Source of the DNA: Actinomycetota bacterium
GTDB taxonomy: Bacteria; Actinomycetota; Acidimicrobiia; Acidimicrobiales; Ilumatobacteraceae
Direction: 5' to 3'
Assembly (NCBI GenBank): GCA_009702045.1
Contig: WLIV01000023.1
Location: 1 to 55,932 of the forward strand
DNA length: 55,932 nt
Position numbers and translations under genes: made by a program. This document shows positions 42,310 to 52,329 of this stretch, piece by piece (positions within the stretch are counted from its first letter, which is position 1; every line of letters starts with the position of its first letter). The notes beneath the pieces were generated by a model. It ran no database searches, was not told where the DNA came from, and saw only the letters and a program-made list of their open reading frames with translations.

Positions 42310-45242
42310 CGGCACGCCCGCCCGGACGGCCGCGGCCCGCCGGCCTGTCGCACGGCGCACTGTCCCTCATCGCCGCGTGGTTCGCCGCGGGCACGATTGC
42401 GTTGCTCACCGGCGCGACAGCCGTGGTCATCCTGCTCGCTGTCGGCCTGGTGGCGATGATCGCGGCGGTGATCTCCGGGTGGCGTGGCGTCAGCGGCACG
42501 AGGATGCACTCGGTCGTCACCTCACCCCTCGTTGCGACCGGCGACGAGATGACGTGGCACATTGAGGTCACAGGGTCGCAGCCGGCGCATCTCATCCTGC
42601 GCCTCGCCGGTGACGGCGGTCGACAGACCGTCGCCCACGGCTGGGTGAACCCGGGCACCAGCACCATCGGCGGCACCGCGCCCCGCCGTGGCGTGTACCG
42701 CGCGGTCGAGGCCGAGTGGTGCAGCGCTGGTCGTGTTGGCCTGGTGTGGTGGCGTCGGCGCTGCCGGCTGACGATCACTGAGCTCGTGGTCGCACCGCGC
42801 GCTGCTGCCGATGGTGCCCCACTGGCGCTGGCCACCGACGAGGCCGAAGGCGAACGGGTAACGAGCACACACCCGGGTCGCGACGAGCTCGACGGCGTGC
42901 ACTCATGGCGCGACGGCGACGAGCTCACCGGCATCCATTGGCCCTCCACGCTGCGCACCGGCGAGTTCGTCGTGCGTCAGCGCTTCCGCGAGCACGACGA
43001 GCGATGGGTCGTGCACGCACGCACCGGCACCACCGACTCGACGGCGGAAGCGGCACGCGTTCGCCACACACTCGAACGCGGCCTGGCCGCTGGCGCAACC
43101 GTTGCAGTGCAAGTCGACGGCGGCAGCGCGGTGGATCTGGTCGACGATGCGGCAGTGCTGCACTGGGCTGCCAGGTTCGACCCGCACGATTCTGCGCAAC
43201 CCACGCTGCCGTGGTGGAAGCGGGCGGTGCTCGTCTCGCCGGAGCCGGATCGAGCGCTGTCAGCCACTGCGCGCCGGTTGCTCAGCATCGCTACAGCGGT
43301 CAGCATGCTGATGGTCCTCGAACCGCTCGGGTATGGGTCGACAGCGGTAGCGGTGGTGCTCACCGCCGTGCTCGTGGCCGCGCTCGTCACCGGATCTCGC
43401 CGCCAACTTCCCGACGTCTACCGCCAGCTGCTCGGACTCGTCGCAGGTGTCGCCGTCGGTGCAGTGCTCATCGATTTCACTGCGATCGACAGCGTCGGCG
43501 CGTCACTTCGATATTTGCTGCCACAGGTGTTGGTCAGCCTGGTCGTGATGCAGGGCTTCGAGTGTGTCGATCGCCGAGGAGCGCGAGTCACCCTCGCCTG
43601 CGCCGCGGTGCTCACCGCCTACGCGGCGGGCATCCGGATAGATGACCATCTCTCGCTGTGGCTGCTTGCCGCTGTGGGCTCGATGGCGATCGCGTCGCAT
43701 CAGGTCGGTCGACACCGCCAACTCCACCCACGGCCATGGCACTCGAACGTCACCCGGGTGGTGTCGTTCCTCGTCGCCGCGGCCGCCGTCGTGGCGATTC
43801 TGGCCGTCGTGCCGGTGCCGCGCGGGCCTGCGCAGTTGACGCTGCCCACCTGGCTGACGGAGTTGCGACCCACACAGGGCCGCGGTGAGCTGGCCGCGGC
43901 GGACGGATCGCCGTTGCTCGGCGGCCCGACCAACAACCGCACCAGCGCAGCGGGTGCCAGTGGGTATCCAGGGTTCAGCACCACCATGGACACGTCGCTG
44001 CGCGGCGATCTCGGCGACGAGGTGATCCTGCGTGTGCGGTCGCCGTACCCCGACTTCTGGCGCGGCCAGACGTTCAGCAACTTCGACGGTCGCACGTGGT
44101 ACGTGGAGGACGGCACCGCCAACGTGAAGGCCGACCGTACCGAAGGTCCCGACCACCTGCTGAAGCTCGCCGACGGTGACGCTTCGCTCTACGGCAACGA
44201 CGAGATGGTGCAGACCTTCTATTTGCAGGTCGATATGCCGAACATCGTCTTTGCCGCCTACCGGGCCAAGCGGGTGTTGTTGAACGCTCCGCTGTGGCAA
44301 CGCTCCGACGGCGCATTGCGTGCCGATGTGGTGTTGCCGGCGGGAAGCGCCTACACGGTGGTGTCCGACCGCACGGAGGCCACCCCGGACGTACTGCGCA
44401 GGTACGGAGATCTCGCCCGATTCGGTAGCCCCGGGCGCTACCTGCAACTTCCGGACTCGGTCACCGACCGCACCCGCGCACTTGCCCGCGAGATCACCGC
44501 CGGATCGACCACGACGTACGACGCGATCCGCGCAATCGAGTCATGGATGAACGCCAACATCACCTACGACCTGAGCGCTCCGGTGCCGCCCGAGGGCACT
44601 GACTCCGTCGACCAGTTCCTGTTCGAATCGCAGACCGGTTTCTGCGAACAGATCGCAACGGCCACGGCGATCATGTTGCGCACCTTGGGTATCCCGGCTC
44701 GCATCGCCACCGGTTACGTACCCAGTTCACGCGACAAGGTCGCCGGGGTCTGGATCAGCCGCGCTCGCGATGCCCATGCCTGGGTCGAGGTGAACTTCCG
44801 CGATCCGGGGTGGATCGCTTTCGACCCCACTGCATCCGTACCGCTCTCCGGCGAGGCCAGGTTGCACACGATCGGCGCCGACCTCGCCGCAGCCATCGGT
44901 GCGGTCATCGGCGAGCACATCACGCTTGTACTGCTGGTGGCGCTCGGTGGGGCCGCTCTACTCGTCGCCGTCCGGCTCACCCGGCGCTGGTGGCGGCGTC
45001 GCCGTCGTGGCCGATGGGGTCTGTTGCAGGACCACTTCGCCGCCGAAGCAGTCGCTCGCGGCGCACCGCCTACGGCTGCGAACGCACAACTGGCGGCGGC
45101 CTTCACGGACGACGACGCGATCGCGGCCACGGCGGCGGCGCTGGCGGCCGAACTGGATGCGTCCGCCTTCTCCGCCACCTGGGTCGACGACGACGAGACC
45201 TACGCCCGCACCCGCGCCGCCCTCCGCTCACTCCGCGTGTGA
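42276..45242 (+). CDS. DUF58-transglutaminase fusion membrane protein
   Basis: 988 residues from ATG 42276. Part 1 (~1-310): two membrane helices and a DUF58 domain with DGVHSWRDGDELTGIHWPSTLRTGEFVVR. Part 2 (~320-530): several membrane helices of the TgpA/DUF3488 type. Part 3 (~555-870): a transglutaminase core, TGFCEQIATATAIMLRTLGIPARIATGYV (catalytic Cys) and AHAWVEVNF (His), then a helix and a basic cytoplasmic tail. In most actinobacteria the DUF58 and transglutaminase proteins are separate genes; here one frame covers both. The stop lies inside a palindromic element. Confidence 0.88.
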   Translation: MSRSGRRTAPLTARPPGRPRPAGLSHGALSLIAAWFAAGTIALLTGATAVVILLAVGLVAMIAAVISGWRGVSGTRMHSVVTSPLVATGDEMTWHIEVTGSQPAHLILRLAGDGGRQTVAHGWVNPGTSTIGGTAPRRGVYRAVEAEWCSAGRVGLVWWRRRCRLTITELVVAPRAAADGAPLALATDEAEGERVTSTHPGRDELDGVHSWRDGDELTGIHWPSTLRTGEFVVRQRFREHDERWVVHARTGTTDSTAEAARVRHTLERGLAAGATVAVQVDGGSAVDLVDDAAVLHWAARFDPHDSAQPTLPWWKRAVLVSPEPDRALSATARRLLSIATAVSMLMVLEPLGYGSTAVAVVLTAVLVAALVTGSRRQLPDVYRQLLGLVAGVAVGAVLIDFTAIDSVGASLRYLLPQVLVSLVVMQGFECVDRRGARVTLACAAVLTAYAAGIRIDDHLSLWLLAAVGSMAIASHQVGRHRQLHPRPWHSNVTRVVSFLVAAAAVVAILAVVPVPRGPAQLTLPTWLTELRPTQGRGELAAADGSPLLGGPTNNRTSAAGASGYPGFSTTMDTSLRGDLGDEVILRVRSPYPDFWRGQTFSNFDGRTWYVEDGTANVKADRTEGPDHLLKLADGDASLYGNDEMVQTFYLQVDMPNIVFAAYRAKRVLLNAPLWQRSDGALRADVVLPAGSAYTVVSDRTEATPDVLRRYGDLARFGSPGRYLQLPDSVTDRTRALAREITAGSTTTYDAIRAIESWMNANITYDLSAPVPPEGTDSVDQFLFESQTGFCEQIATATAIMLRTLGIPARIATGYVPSSRDKVAGVWISRARDAHAWVEVNFRDPGWIAFDPTASVPLSGEARLHTIGADLAAAIGAVIGEHITLVLLVALGGAALLVAVRLTRRWWRRRRRGRWGLLQDHFAAEAVARGAPPTAANAQLAAAFTDDDAIAATAAALAAELDASAFSATWVDDDETYARTRAALRSLRV

Positions 45243-45279
45243 AGGCGAAACCGCACCGGGTGCGGTTTCGGCTTCAAAC
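45237..45279. repeat. Palindromic element, copy 2 (3' end of transglutaminase gene)
   Basis: Arms 45237-45257 and 45259-45279 (two mismatches) around a single base, with centre AACCGCACC-G-GGTGCGGTT and right arm ending CTTCAAACGCA, the same as copy 1 at 34156-34198. The upstream gene's TGA (45240-45242) lies within the left arm. It could serve as a terminator, although no U tract follows. Confidence 0.85.
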
Positions 45280-45283
45280 GCAT

Positions 45284-45340
45284 GAGGCGCGGGGCGCGGG
45301 TCAGGGCGGGGCGCGGGTGAGGCGCGGGGCGCGGGTCAGG
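45284..45340. repeat. G-rich direct repeats after palindromic copy 2
   Basis: Two identical 22-base direct repeats (45284-45305 and 45319-45340) starting GAGGCGCGGGGC, separated by 13 related bases. Copy 1 of the palindrome is likewise followed by a G-rich run (34204-34219). G runs could form quadruplex structures. Confidence 0.8.
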
Positions 45341-45352
45341 CCGGGCGAGCGG

Positions 45353-46813
45353 TCACTCGAACACCAGACAGCCGTCGTCCAGATCTGCGGCCGGCAACGA
45401 CTCCTTCTCCAACCAGTAGTCCTGAGTGTGCATCCACTCCGGCTTGTCGCCGCGCTTGGGCAACAGGTGCATCGAACGCTTCAAGTAGTTCGGGTTGAAG
45501 TTGTCGTCGGAGATCCACTCGAGCGTCGGCATGTCGGCGTCCTCGGGCCGCAGCCGCGGAGTCACCCGCGCCGCACCCTTGTCATCCATCAACTGCAGCA
45601 GGCGCAGCACCAGGTCGCTGATCAGATCGGCGCGCAGCGTCCAACTGGCACGGAAGTAGCCGAACACCCACAGCAGGTTGGGCACGTCGGTGAACATCAT
45701 CCCTCGGTAGGTGATGGTCTTCGACAGGTCGAGTGGTTCGCCGTTCACGGTGAACGCGATGTCGCCGAGCACGCTGAGGTTGAAGCCCGTGGCCGTGATG
45801 ATGATGTCGGCCTCGAGGTCTTCACCACCCTTGGTACGAATACCGGTCTCGGTGAACGTCTCGATCTCGTCGGTGACCATGCTGGCCTTGCCGGCGCTGA
45901 TTCCGGCGAACAGATCGCCGTCGGGCACGAACGCGAGCCGCTGCTGCCACGGCCGATACTTGGGGCCGAAGTGCTGCTCGACGTCGTAGCCCTCGGGCAG
46001 CAACGCCTTCACACCATCCATCAACGCCTGACGAACGAGCTCGGGCTCGTCGAGTGCCAACTGGGTGAGCGCCCCTTGGTCGAACAGCACCTTGCGGCGC
46101 ACGATCTCGTGGATCCAGGTCTCGTCGATCTGCAGTTCGCGCAACGTGTCGGCCAACTCGTTGACGTTGCGGCCCGTCCAGAAGTACGTGGGCGAACGCT
46201 GTAGCACGGTGACATGCGCGGCATCACCGGCGATGGCGGGCACCAGCGTGGCGGCGGTGGCACCAGACCCGATGCACACGATCTTCTTGCCCGCGTAGTC
46301 CAGATCTGTGGGCCAGTTCTGCGGGTGCACGATCTGCCCCTGGAAACGGTCCATACCGGGCCATTCGGGCGTGTAGCCCTGGGCGTGCTGGTAGTAGCCC
46401 TGGCACATCCACAAGAAGTTGGTGGTGAACGTGAACGCCTCACCCGTCTGGGTGTTCGTGGCGTGCACCGTCCAGAGGTTCGTCGTACCGTCCCACGAGG
46501 CATCGCTGATGTGGTGGTGGTAGCGGATGTGCGGCGCGAGGCCAGCCTCGTCGATCACCTCGCCCATGTACTTGAGGATCTCGCCAGCGGTAGCGATGGG
46601 AGCGCTCGTCCACGGCTTGAAGCGGTAACCGAACGTGTAGAGGTCGCTGTCGCTGCGCACCCCCGGGTACTTGTGCGTCAGCCATGTACCGCCGAAGTCC
46701 TCGAGTGCCTCCAGGATGACGAAACTGCGCTCTGGCATCCCTTGCGTCAGGTGGTACGCGGCGCCGATACCCGAGATACCGGCACCCACGATCAACACGT
46801 CGAAGTGCTCCAT
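45353..46813 (-). CDS. Flavin-containing (Baeyer-Villiger type) monooxygenase
   Basis: 486 residues. FAD site VLIVGAGISGIGAAYHL, a BVMO-type fingerprint FQGQIVHPQNW and a second dinucleotide site IVCIGSGATAATLVPAI are in place. It resembles EthA-type monooxygenases acting on ketones or sulfides with NADPH and O2; the substrate is unknown. ATG 46813 has GGGAGG eight bases upstream, within an inverted repeat. Confidence 0.92.
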   Translation of the reverse strand: MEHFDVLIVGAGISGIGAAYHLTQGMPERSFVILEALEDFGGTWLTHKYPGVRSDSDLYTFGYRFKPWTSAPIATAGEILKYMGEVIDEAGLAPHIRYHHHISDASWDGTTNLWTVHATNTQTGEAFTFTTNFLWMCQGYYQHAQGYTPEWPGMDRFQGQIVHPQNWPTDLDYAGKKIVCIGSGATAATLVPAIAGDAAHVTVLQRSPTYFWTGRNVNELADTLRELQIDETWIHEIVRRKVLFDQGALTQLALDEPELVRQALMDGVKALLPEGYDVEQHFGPKYRPWQQRLAFVPDGDLFAGISAGKASMVTDEIETFTETGIRTKGGEDLEADIIITATGFNLSVLGDIAFTVNGEPLDLSKTITYRGMMFTDVPNLLWVFGYFRASWTLRADLISDLVLRLLQLMDDKGAARVTPRLRPEDADMPTLEWISDDNFNPNYLKRSMHLLPKRGDKPEWMHTQDYWLEKESLPAADLDDGCLVFE

Positions 46814-46815
46814 CA

Positions 46816-46834
46816 CACAACCTCCCTGGTTGTG
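46816..46834 (-). promoter_or_regulatory. Inverted repeat over the ribosome site of the monooxygenase
   Basis: CACAACC (46816-46822) and GGTTGTG (46828-46834) form 7-bp arms with a 5-base loop. Read on the minus strand the loop is AGGGA and the ribosome site AGGGAGG spans loop and arm, ending just before the ATG. It could be an mRNA hairpin that hides the ribosome site or an operator for a dimeric repressor. Confidence 0.45.
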
Positions 46835-46887
46835 GCGGAGCATATGACTCCCGTCGAGCAAGCCCGAAGTCAGGCGTACCTCGGCCC

Positions 46888-48417
46888 TCAGGGCCAGTAG
46901 CGGTTGCGGAGTTCGCGCTTGAGCAGCTTGCCCGTGGGCAGCCGCGGCAACTCATCGACGAAGTCGACGCTGGCCGGACACTTGAACGTGGCCAGGTGCT
47001 CCTTGCAGTAGGCGATCAACTCGGCCTCCAGCGCAGGACCTGCAGCGTTCGCGTCCGCAGCGATGACGACTGCCTTCACGACCTCACCCATGTCGGTGTC
47101 GGGTACGCCGATGATCGCCACATCGGACACCGCGGGATGCATGGTGAGCAGGTTCTCCACCTCTTGTGGGTAGATGTTCACGCCACCAGAGATGATCATG
47201 TGCGATACCCGGTCGGTGAGGAACAAGAAGCCATCCTCGTCGAGATAGCCGATGTCGCCGAGCGAGCTCCAGCCACGATCGTTGAACGCGTTGCGGGTCT
47301 TCTCCGCATCGTTGTGGTACTCGAACAACGTGGCGCTTTCGAACCAGATTTGTCCCGCATCCCCGGTGGGTTGTTCGTTACCGTCCTCATCGAGGATGTG
47401 CGCGACGCCCAGCATCATCCGCCCGACAGTGCCGGGTTTGGCGAGCCACTCCGGCGAGTTCACCGCGCAGAAACCGTTGCCTTCGCTCCCGGCGTAGAAC
47501 TCATAGATGATCGGCCCCCACCAGTCGATCATCTGTTGCTTCACGTCCTTGGGGCACGGCGCTGCAGCGTGCACCGCGACCTGCAGGCTGGACAGGTCGT
47601 ATGCCGACCGGCGCTCTGCGGGCAGCTTCAGCATCCGCACGAAGTGGGTGGGAACGAACTGGGCGTGGGTGACGCGATGTTGTTCGATGAGCGCGAGTAC
47701 GCGCTCAGGGTCGAACTTCTCCATCACGACGACTGTGCCCCCAAGGCGTTGCACCGACGTCGTCCAGCCGAGCGGAGCGGCGTGATAGAGCGGCGCCGGG
47801 CTGAGGTACACGGTGTCGGCGGTGAAGCCGTACATGGTCTGGATGAGCCCGATGAGCGCACCGCCGCCAGCGCCGTACGGCACCCCGGGCAACGGAGGCT
47901 TGATGCCCTTCGGGCGGCCGGTGGTACCCGAGGAGTAGAACATGAAGCTGCCCTCGACCTCGTCGGCCAATGGCTCGGCCGGGTAGGCGGCGATGGCCGT
48001 CTCATAGCGCTGGAACCCATCGACGTCGCCGTCGATGACCAGGCGCGTCGGCACGTTCGCGAGTGCAGGTGCGAGCTTCCCCAGCACGCCACTGAGCGCA
48101 ACGGACGTGACGATCGCCGCCGCCGCGCAGTCCTCGAGGATGTAGGCGGCCTCTTCGTGCTTGAGGTGCCAGTTGATGGGCGTGACGTACAGCCCGGCGC
48201 GCACACCGGCCCAGTACACCTCGAAGTAACGAGGGTGGTTCTCCAGCAGGATCGCAATGTGGTCGCCGGGCCGCAGACCGGCGGCGTGGAACAACTGCGC
48301 CAAGCGCATCGAGCGCTCGTCGAGTTCGCCATAGGTGACGACCACACCGCTGTCGGCCATGATCACGGCCGGTGCGGCGGCCCTGGTCGCTGCGTGCGCA
48401 CCCGGTTGCTTGTCCAT
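46888..48417 (-). CDS. Acyl-CoA synthetase (AMP-forming, FadD-like)
   Basis: 509 residues. The AMP-binding P-loop YSSGTTGRPKGIKPP, the acid-thiol motif GDIGYLDEDGFLFLTDR and the C-terminal Lys segment PRLPTGKLLKREL are intact. It activates a carboxylic acid to acyl-CoA, specificity unknown. I chose ATG 48417, which has GAGAGAGAGG upstream; a 22-residue extension from ATG 48483 would run into the divergent promoter. It lies 75 bases upstream of the monooxygenase on the same strand. Confidence 0.92.
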   Translation of the reverse strand: MDKQPGAHAATRAAAPAVIMADSGVVVTYGELDERSMRLAQLFHAAGLRPGDHIAILLENHPRYFEVYWAGVRAGLYVTPINWHLKHEEAAYILEDCAAAAIVTSVALSGVLGKLAPALANVPTRLVIDGDVDGFQRYETAIAAYPAEPLADEVEGSFMFYSSGTTGRPKGIKPPLPGVPYGAGGGALIGLIQTMYGFTADTVYLSPAPLYHAAPLGWTTSVQRLGGTVVVMEKFDPERVLALIEQHRVTHAQFVPTHFVRMLKLPAERRSAYDLSSLQVAVHAAAPCPKDVKQQMIDWWGPIIYEFYAGSEGNGFCAVNSPEWLAKPGTVGRMMLGVAHILDEDGNEQPTGDAGQIWFESATLFEYHNDAEKTRNAFNDRGWSSLGDIGYLDEDGFLFLTDRVSHMIISGGVNIYPQEVENLLTMHPAVSDVAIIGVPDTDMGEVVKAVVIAADANAAGPALEAELIAYCKEHLATFKCPASVDFVDELPRLPTGKLLKRELRNRYWP

Positions 48418-48481
48418 CGAACGTGCTACCTCTCTCTCGACGTACGTGGCGCGAGAGTAGCCATTTGAACTAGGTTGAGAC

Positions 48482-48511
48482 ATGCGTCACAGAAGGGACA
48501 CAACGAGATGA
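48482..48511 (+). CDS. Putative leaderless mini-ORF (MRHRRDTTR) before cNMP-binding gene
   Basis: ATG five bases after TAGGTT (48471-48476) starts nine codons, and its TGA overlaps the next gene's ATG (ATGA at 48508). The downstream gene also has its own AGGGA ribosome site inside this ORF. The peptide is highly basic (four Arg, one His). Chance cannot be ruled out. Confidence 0.35.
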   Translation: MRHRRDTTR

Positions 48512-48915
48512 ATCGCCACGACGACGAACTGCTGCAGATCCCACTGTTCAAAGGTTTCACCAAGCACGACTTGGAGCACATCCATGCGGTCTCCACCACC
48601 CTCAAGGTGAAGAAGGGCGATGTGCTGATGGAAGAGGGCAGCACCGGCCACGACATGGTCGTCGTGCTGGACGGCGCACTCGAGGTCAGCCACAAGGGTC
48701 AGCACGTGGCCGATATCCAGCAGGGCGGTTTCGCTGGCGAACTGGCGCTGTTGTGCCATCGTCCACGCAACTCACGGGTTGCCGCCAAGCTCGACTCCAC
48801 GATTCTGCACATCGACGGCCGCGGCTTCATGGTGCTGCTCGAAGATGTCCCGCATCTCGCGGTGAAGATGCTGCCCATCGTGGCGGCTCGTGTGAACCCC
48901 TCGCTCGAGCACTGA
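48508..48915 (+). CDS. Cyclic nucleotide-binding domain protein
   Basis: 135 residues, a stand-alone cNMP-binding beta-roll: LQIPLFKGFTKHDLEHI, GDVLMEEGSTGHDMVVVLDGALEVS and the phosphate-binding cassette GGFAGELALLCHRPRNSRVAAK. No DNA-binding domain follows. It may sense cAMP/cGMP and act through protein partners, or be a degenerate member. AGGGA lies ten bases before ATG 48508. Confidence 0.9.
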   Translation: MNRHDDELLQIPLFKGFTKHDLEHIHAVSTTLKVKKGDVLMEEGSTGHDMVVVLDGALEVSHKGQHVADIQQGGFAGELALLCHRPRNSRVAAKLDSTILHIDGRGFMVLLEDVPHLAVKMLPIVAARVNPSLEH

Positions 48916-48925
48916 CGCACGTCAC

Positions 48926-48951
48926 CTGCCGACGCCCACGGGCGCCGGCAG
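48926..48951. terminator. Hairpin between convergent genes
   Basis: CTGCCG (48926-48931) pairs with CGGCAG (48946-48951), with further GCC/GGC pairing inside. It lies between the convergent ends of the cNMP-binding and esterase genes. No U tract on either side, so at best an intrinsic-like or factor-assisted terminator. Confidence 0.4.
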
Positions 48952-48954
48952 GGA

Positions 48955-49872
48955 TCAGCGCTGGAAGGCCTTGCGCAGCAGTTCGGCAGTGAGGTCTTCA
49001 GCGACGACAGCATCAGGCACCGCGTTTGGCATCGAGAAGAAGCCGTGGATCTGCCCGGCGAAATGGCGGTGCACCACCGACACTCCGGCTGCCGTCAGGT
49101 GCGCGGCGTACGCCTGACCCTCATCGCGCAGCGGGTCGTACCCGGCCGTGATCACGAGTGCCGGAGCGGTGGCGGCCACCGTCGACGTCGGCGCCAGCAG
49201 TGGCGACACGCGCAGATCGCTCGGGTCGATACCACTGTCCTCCAAGTAGTGGGCCTCGAACCACTCCATCATCGACTTCGTCAGCAGGTAGCCGTCCGCG
49301 TTCTCGACGCGCGACGGGTAGTCGCCGGTGACGTCGGTGGCGGGGTAGATCAGTGCCTGGAAGCACAACGCTCCACCGAGCGCCTGGGCGACGAGGGCTG
49401 ACAGATTGCCACCGGCCGAGTCGCCGCCCACGGCGATACGGGTTGGGTCGCCGCCAATGTCGCCAGCGTGCTCCACGAGCCACGCCGTCGCCGCCACGCA
49501 GTCGTCGTAGGCGGCAGGTGCCTTGTGCTCGGGCGCCATGCGGTAGTCCAACGAAACAACCACGCACTGGGCCTTCGCGGCCAGGTTCTTGCCGGTGGCC
49601 AACGACTCGGTCGGCGAGCCGACGACCCAGCCACCACCGTGCATCCACACCAACACCGGGAATGGGCCGGTGCCGTGCGGTGTGATCACCAACGCCGGCA
49701 CGCCCCCGACCTCGCGTGACTCCACCGATGCCACCTCGGCGCCGTCGCCGCCGAGCAGAGCGAAACCGTCAGAGAGCAGGCGAGCTTCGGACGGGGACAA
49801 CGTCTCCATTGGCGCACCACCCATCGCCACGAGCAGATCGAGTATGGATTGAGCAGCGGGATCGACGGCCAT
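48955..49872 (-). CDS. Alpha/beta hydrolase, HSL-type esterase/lipase
   Basis: 305 residues. The oxyanion hole MHGGGWVVGS, nucleophile elbow GGDSAGGNLSALVAQ and the later Asp (GYDPLRDEG) and His (GQIHGFFSMP) complete the hormone-sensitive-lipase-type triad. It hydrolyses small esters; native substrate unknown. ATG 49872 follows TACGGT by seven bases (leaderless). Confidence 0.92.
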   Translation of the reverse strand: MAVDPAAQSILDLLVAMGGAPMETLSPSEARLLSDGFALLGGDGAEVASVESREVGGVPALVITPHGTGPFPVLVWMHGGGWVVGSPTESLATGKNLAAKAQCVVVSLDYRMAPEHKAPAAYDDCVAATAWLVEHAGDIGGDPTRIAVGGDSAGGNLSALVAQALGGALCFQALIYPATDVTGDYPSRVENADGYLLTKSMMEWFEAHYLEDSGIDPSDLRVSPLLAPTSTVAATAPALVITAGYDPLRDEGQAYAAHLTAAGVSVVHRHFAGQIHGFFSMPNAVPDAVVAEDLTAELLRKAFQR

Positions 49873-49930
49873 GTGGGGCACCGTAGCCCTGATGTGCAGC
49901 GGGACCCGCGTCGAGCGTGGCGCGACGCCG

Positions 49931-50987
49931 TCAGCAGATCCGCGGCAACTGTTCGCCGAGCGGGCGATCCACGATCCGGGTCGAGCCGAGCCGAGTGCGG
50001 GCGACGACCACACCCCGATGCTCTTCCACCACGCGCCCGATCACGACGGCTCCGCGGCCGACGTCCGTCGCGGCCATCGCGGCCAGGACCGACTCAGCGT
50101 GCTCGGGGGCCACGAACGCGACGAGCTTCCCCTCGTTCGCCACATGGATCGGGTCGAGCCCCAGGAACCCGCACGCTGCACGCACCGCTTCGGGCACCGG
50201 CAGCGAGCGCTCGTCGTATTCGATCCCCACCTGTGCAGTCTCAGCGATCTCGCACAACGACGCAGCGAGTCCACCACGTGTGGGGTCGCGCAACACGTGG
50301 ATGTCGCTGCACACGGCGAGCATCGCGGCCACGAGGTGGTTCAGCGGCGCAGTGTCCGACCGCAGTTCAGTGCCGAACTCGAGACCTTCGCGAAGGCTGA
50401 GCACGGCGATGCCATGGAGGCCGATCTCACCGGAGACGATGACGACATCGCCGGGGCGGGCGCGTTCGGGTCGGATGTCGACACCTTCCGGCACCAGGCC
50501 GATGCCAGCGGTGTTGATGTACACACCGTCGCCATGGCCACGCTCGACGACCTTGGTGTCGCCGGTGACAAGTTGCACCCCGGCAGTCGTCGCTGCCGCG
50601 CCCATCGCGGTGGCGATGCGGCCGAGCACGTCCATCTCCAAACCCTCTTCGAGCACGAACCCGGTGGAGAGAGCGAGGGGCACTGCGCCGCTCATCGCCA
50701 GATCGTTGACCGTGCCGTAGACGGCGAGTTCGCCGATGTTGCCGCCCGGGAAGAACAGTGGATGCACGACATAGGTGTCCGTGGAGAACGCCAGTCGTTG
50801 GCCGTTGGCCAGTGTGAGCACATGTGAGTCGGTCGGCGTGGCACTGCTGGCCGCTGCGCCGAAGGCCGGTAGGAACAGATGCTGGATCAGTTCTGCGGAC
50901 ATCTGCCCGCCACCGCCATGCCCCATCACGATGCGCTCCTGCTGGCGCAGTGGCAGCGGACACGACCACCCTTCGATGTCGGCCGAA

Positions 50988-50995
<8 letters not shown>
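49931..50995 (-). CDS. hypE: Hydrogenase maturation protein HypE
   Basis: 354 residues. HypE dehydrates a carbamoylated C-terminal Cys to a thiocyanate that supplies CN for the NiFe active site. The C-terminus PRIC with its essential terminal Cys is present, along with [14 protein letters not shown] and [20 protein letters not shown] chose GTG 50995 because the CPLPL segment precedes GHGGGG in homologues; it overlaps the hypD stop by eight bases. Confidence 0.95.
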
Positions 50996-52096
<1,101 letters not shown>

Positions 52097-52100
<4 letters not shown>

Positions 52101-52327
52101 CCCAGGTCCCCGAGTTCCGCGAACAGCCGCAACGTTTCCAGCGCGGACTCCTCATCGAGCCGGGTGATCGCGAACCCGGCGTGCACGATCGTGTAGTCCC
52201 CCACCTCCACCTCGGGGACGTACACCAGGCACACGGTCTTGGTCGCCCCGCCGAAGTCGACGGTCGCCATGCGCGTGCCCTGCTCGAAGCGGATCTCCAA
52301 CACCTTGCCAGGCACTCCCAGGCACAT
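52097..52327 (-). CDS. hypC: Hydrogenase maturation chaperone HypC
   Basis: 76 residues, starting [12 protein letters not shown]: the N-terminal Cys after the initiator Met is the ligand of the Fe unit. It is a small OB-fold chaperone that works with HypD. ATG 52327 lies two bases after the hypF stop and the stop overlaps hypD by GTGA, so hypF-C-D-E is one operon. Confidence 0.96.
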
Positions 52328-52329
52328 GA

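Noticed and set aside
48418-48483. 22-residue N-terminal extension of the acyl-CoA synthetase
   Set aside because: It would cover the divergent promoter and ribosome site GAGAGAGAGG; the family does not need it.
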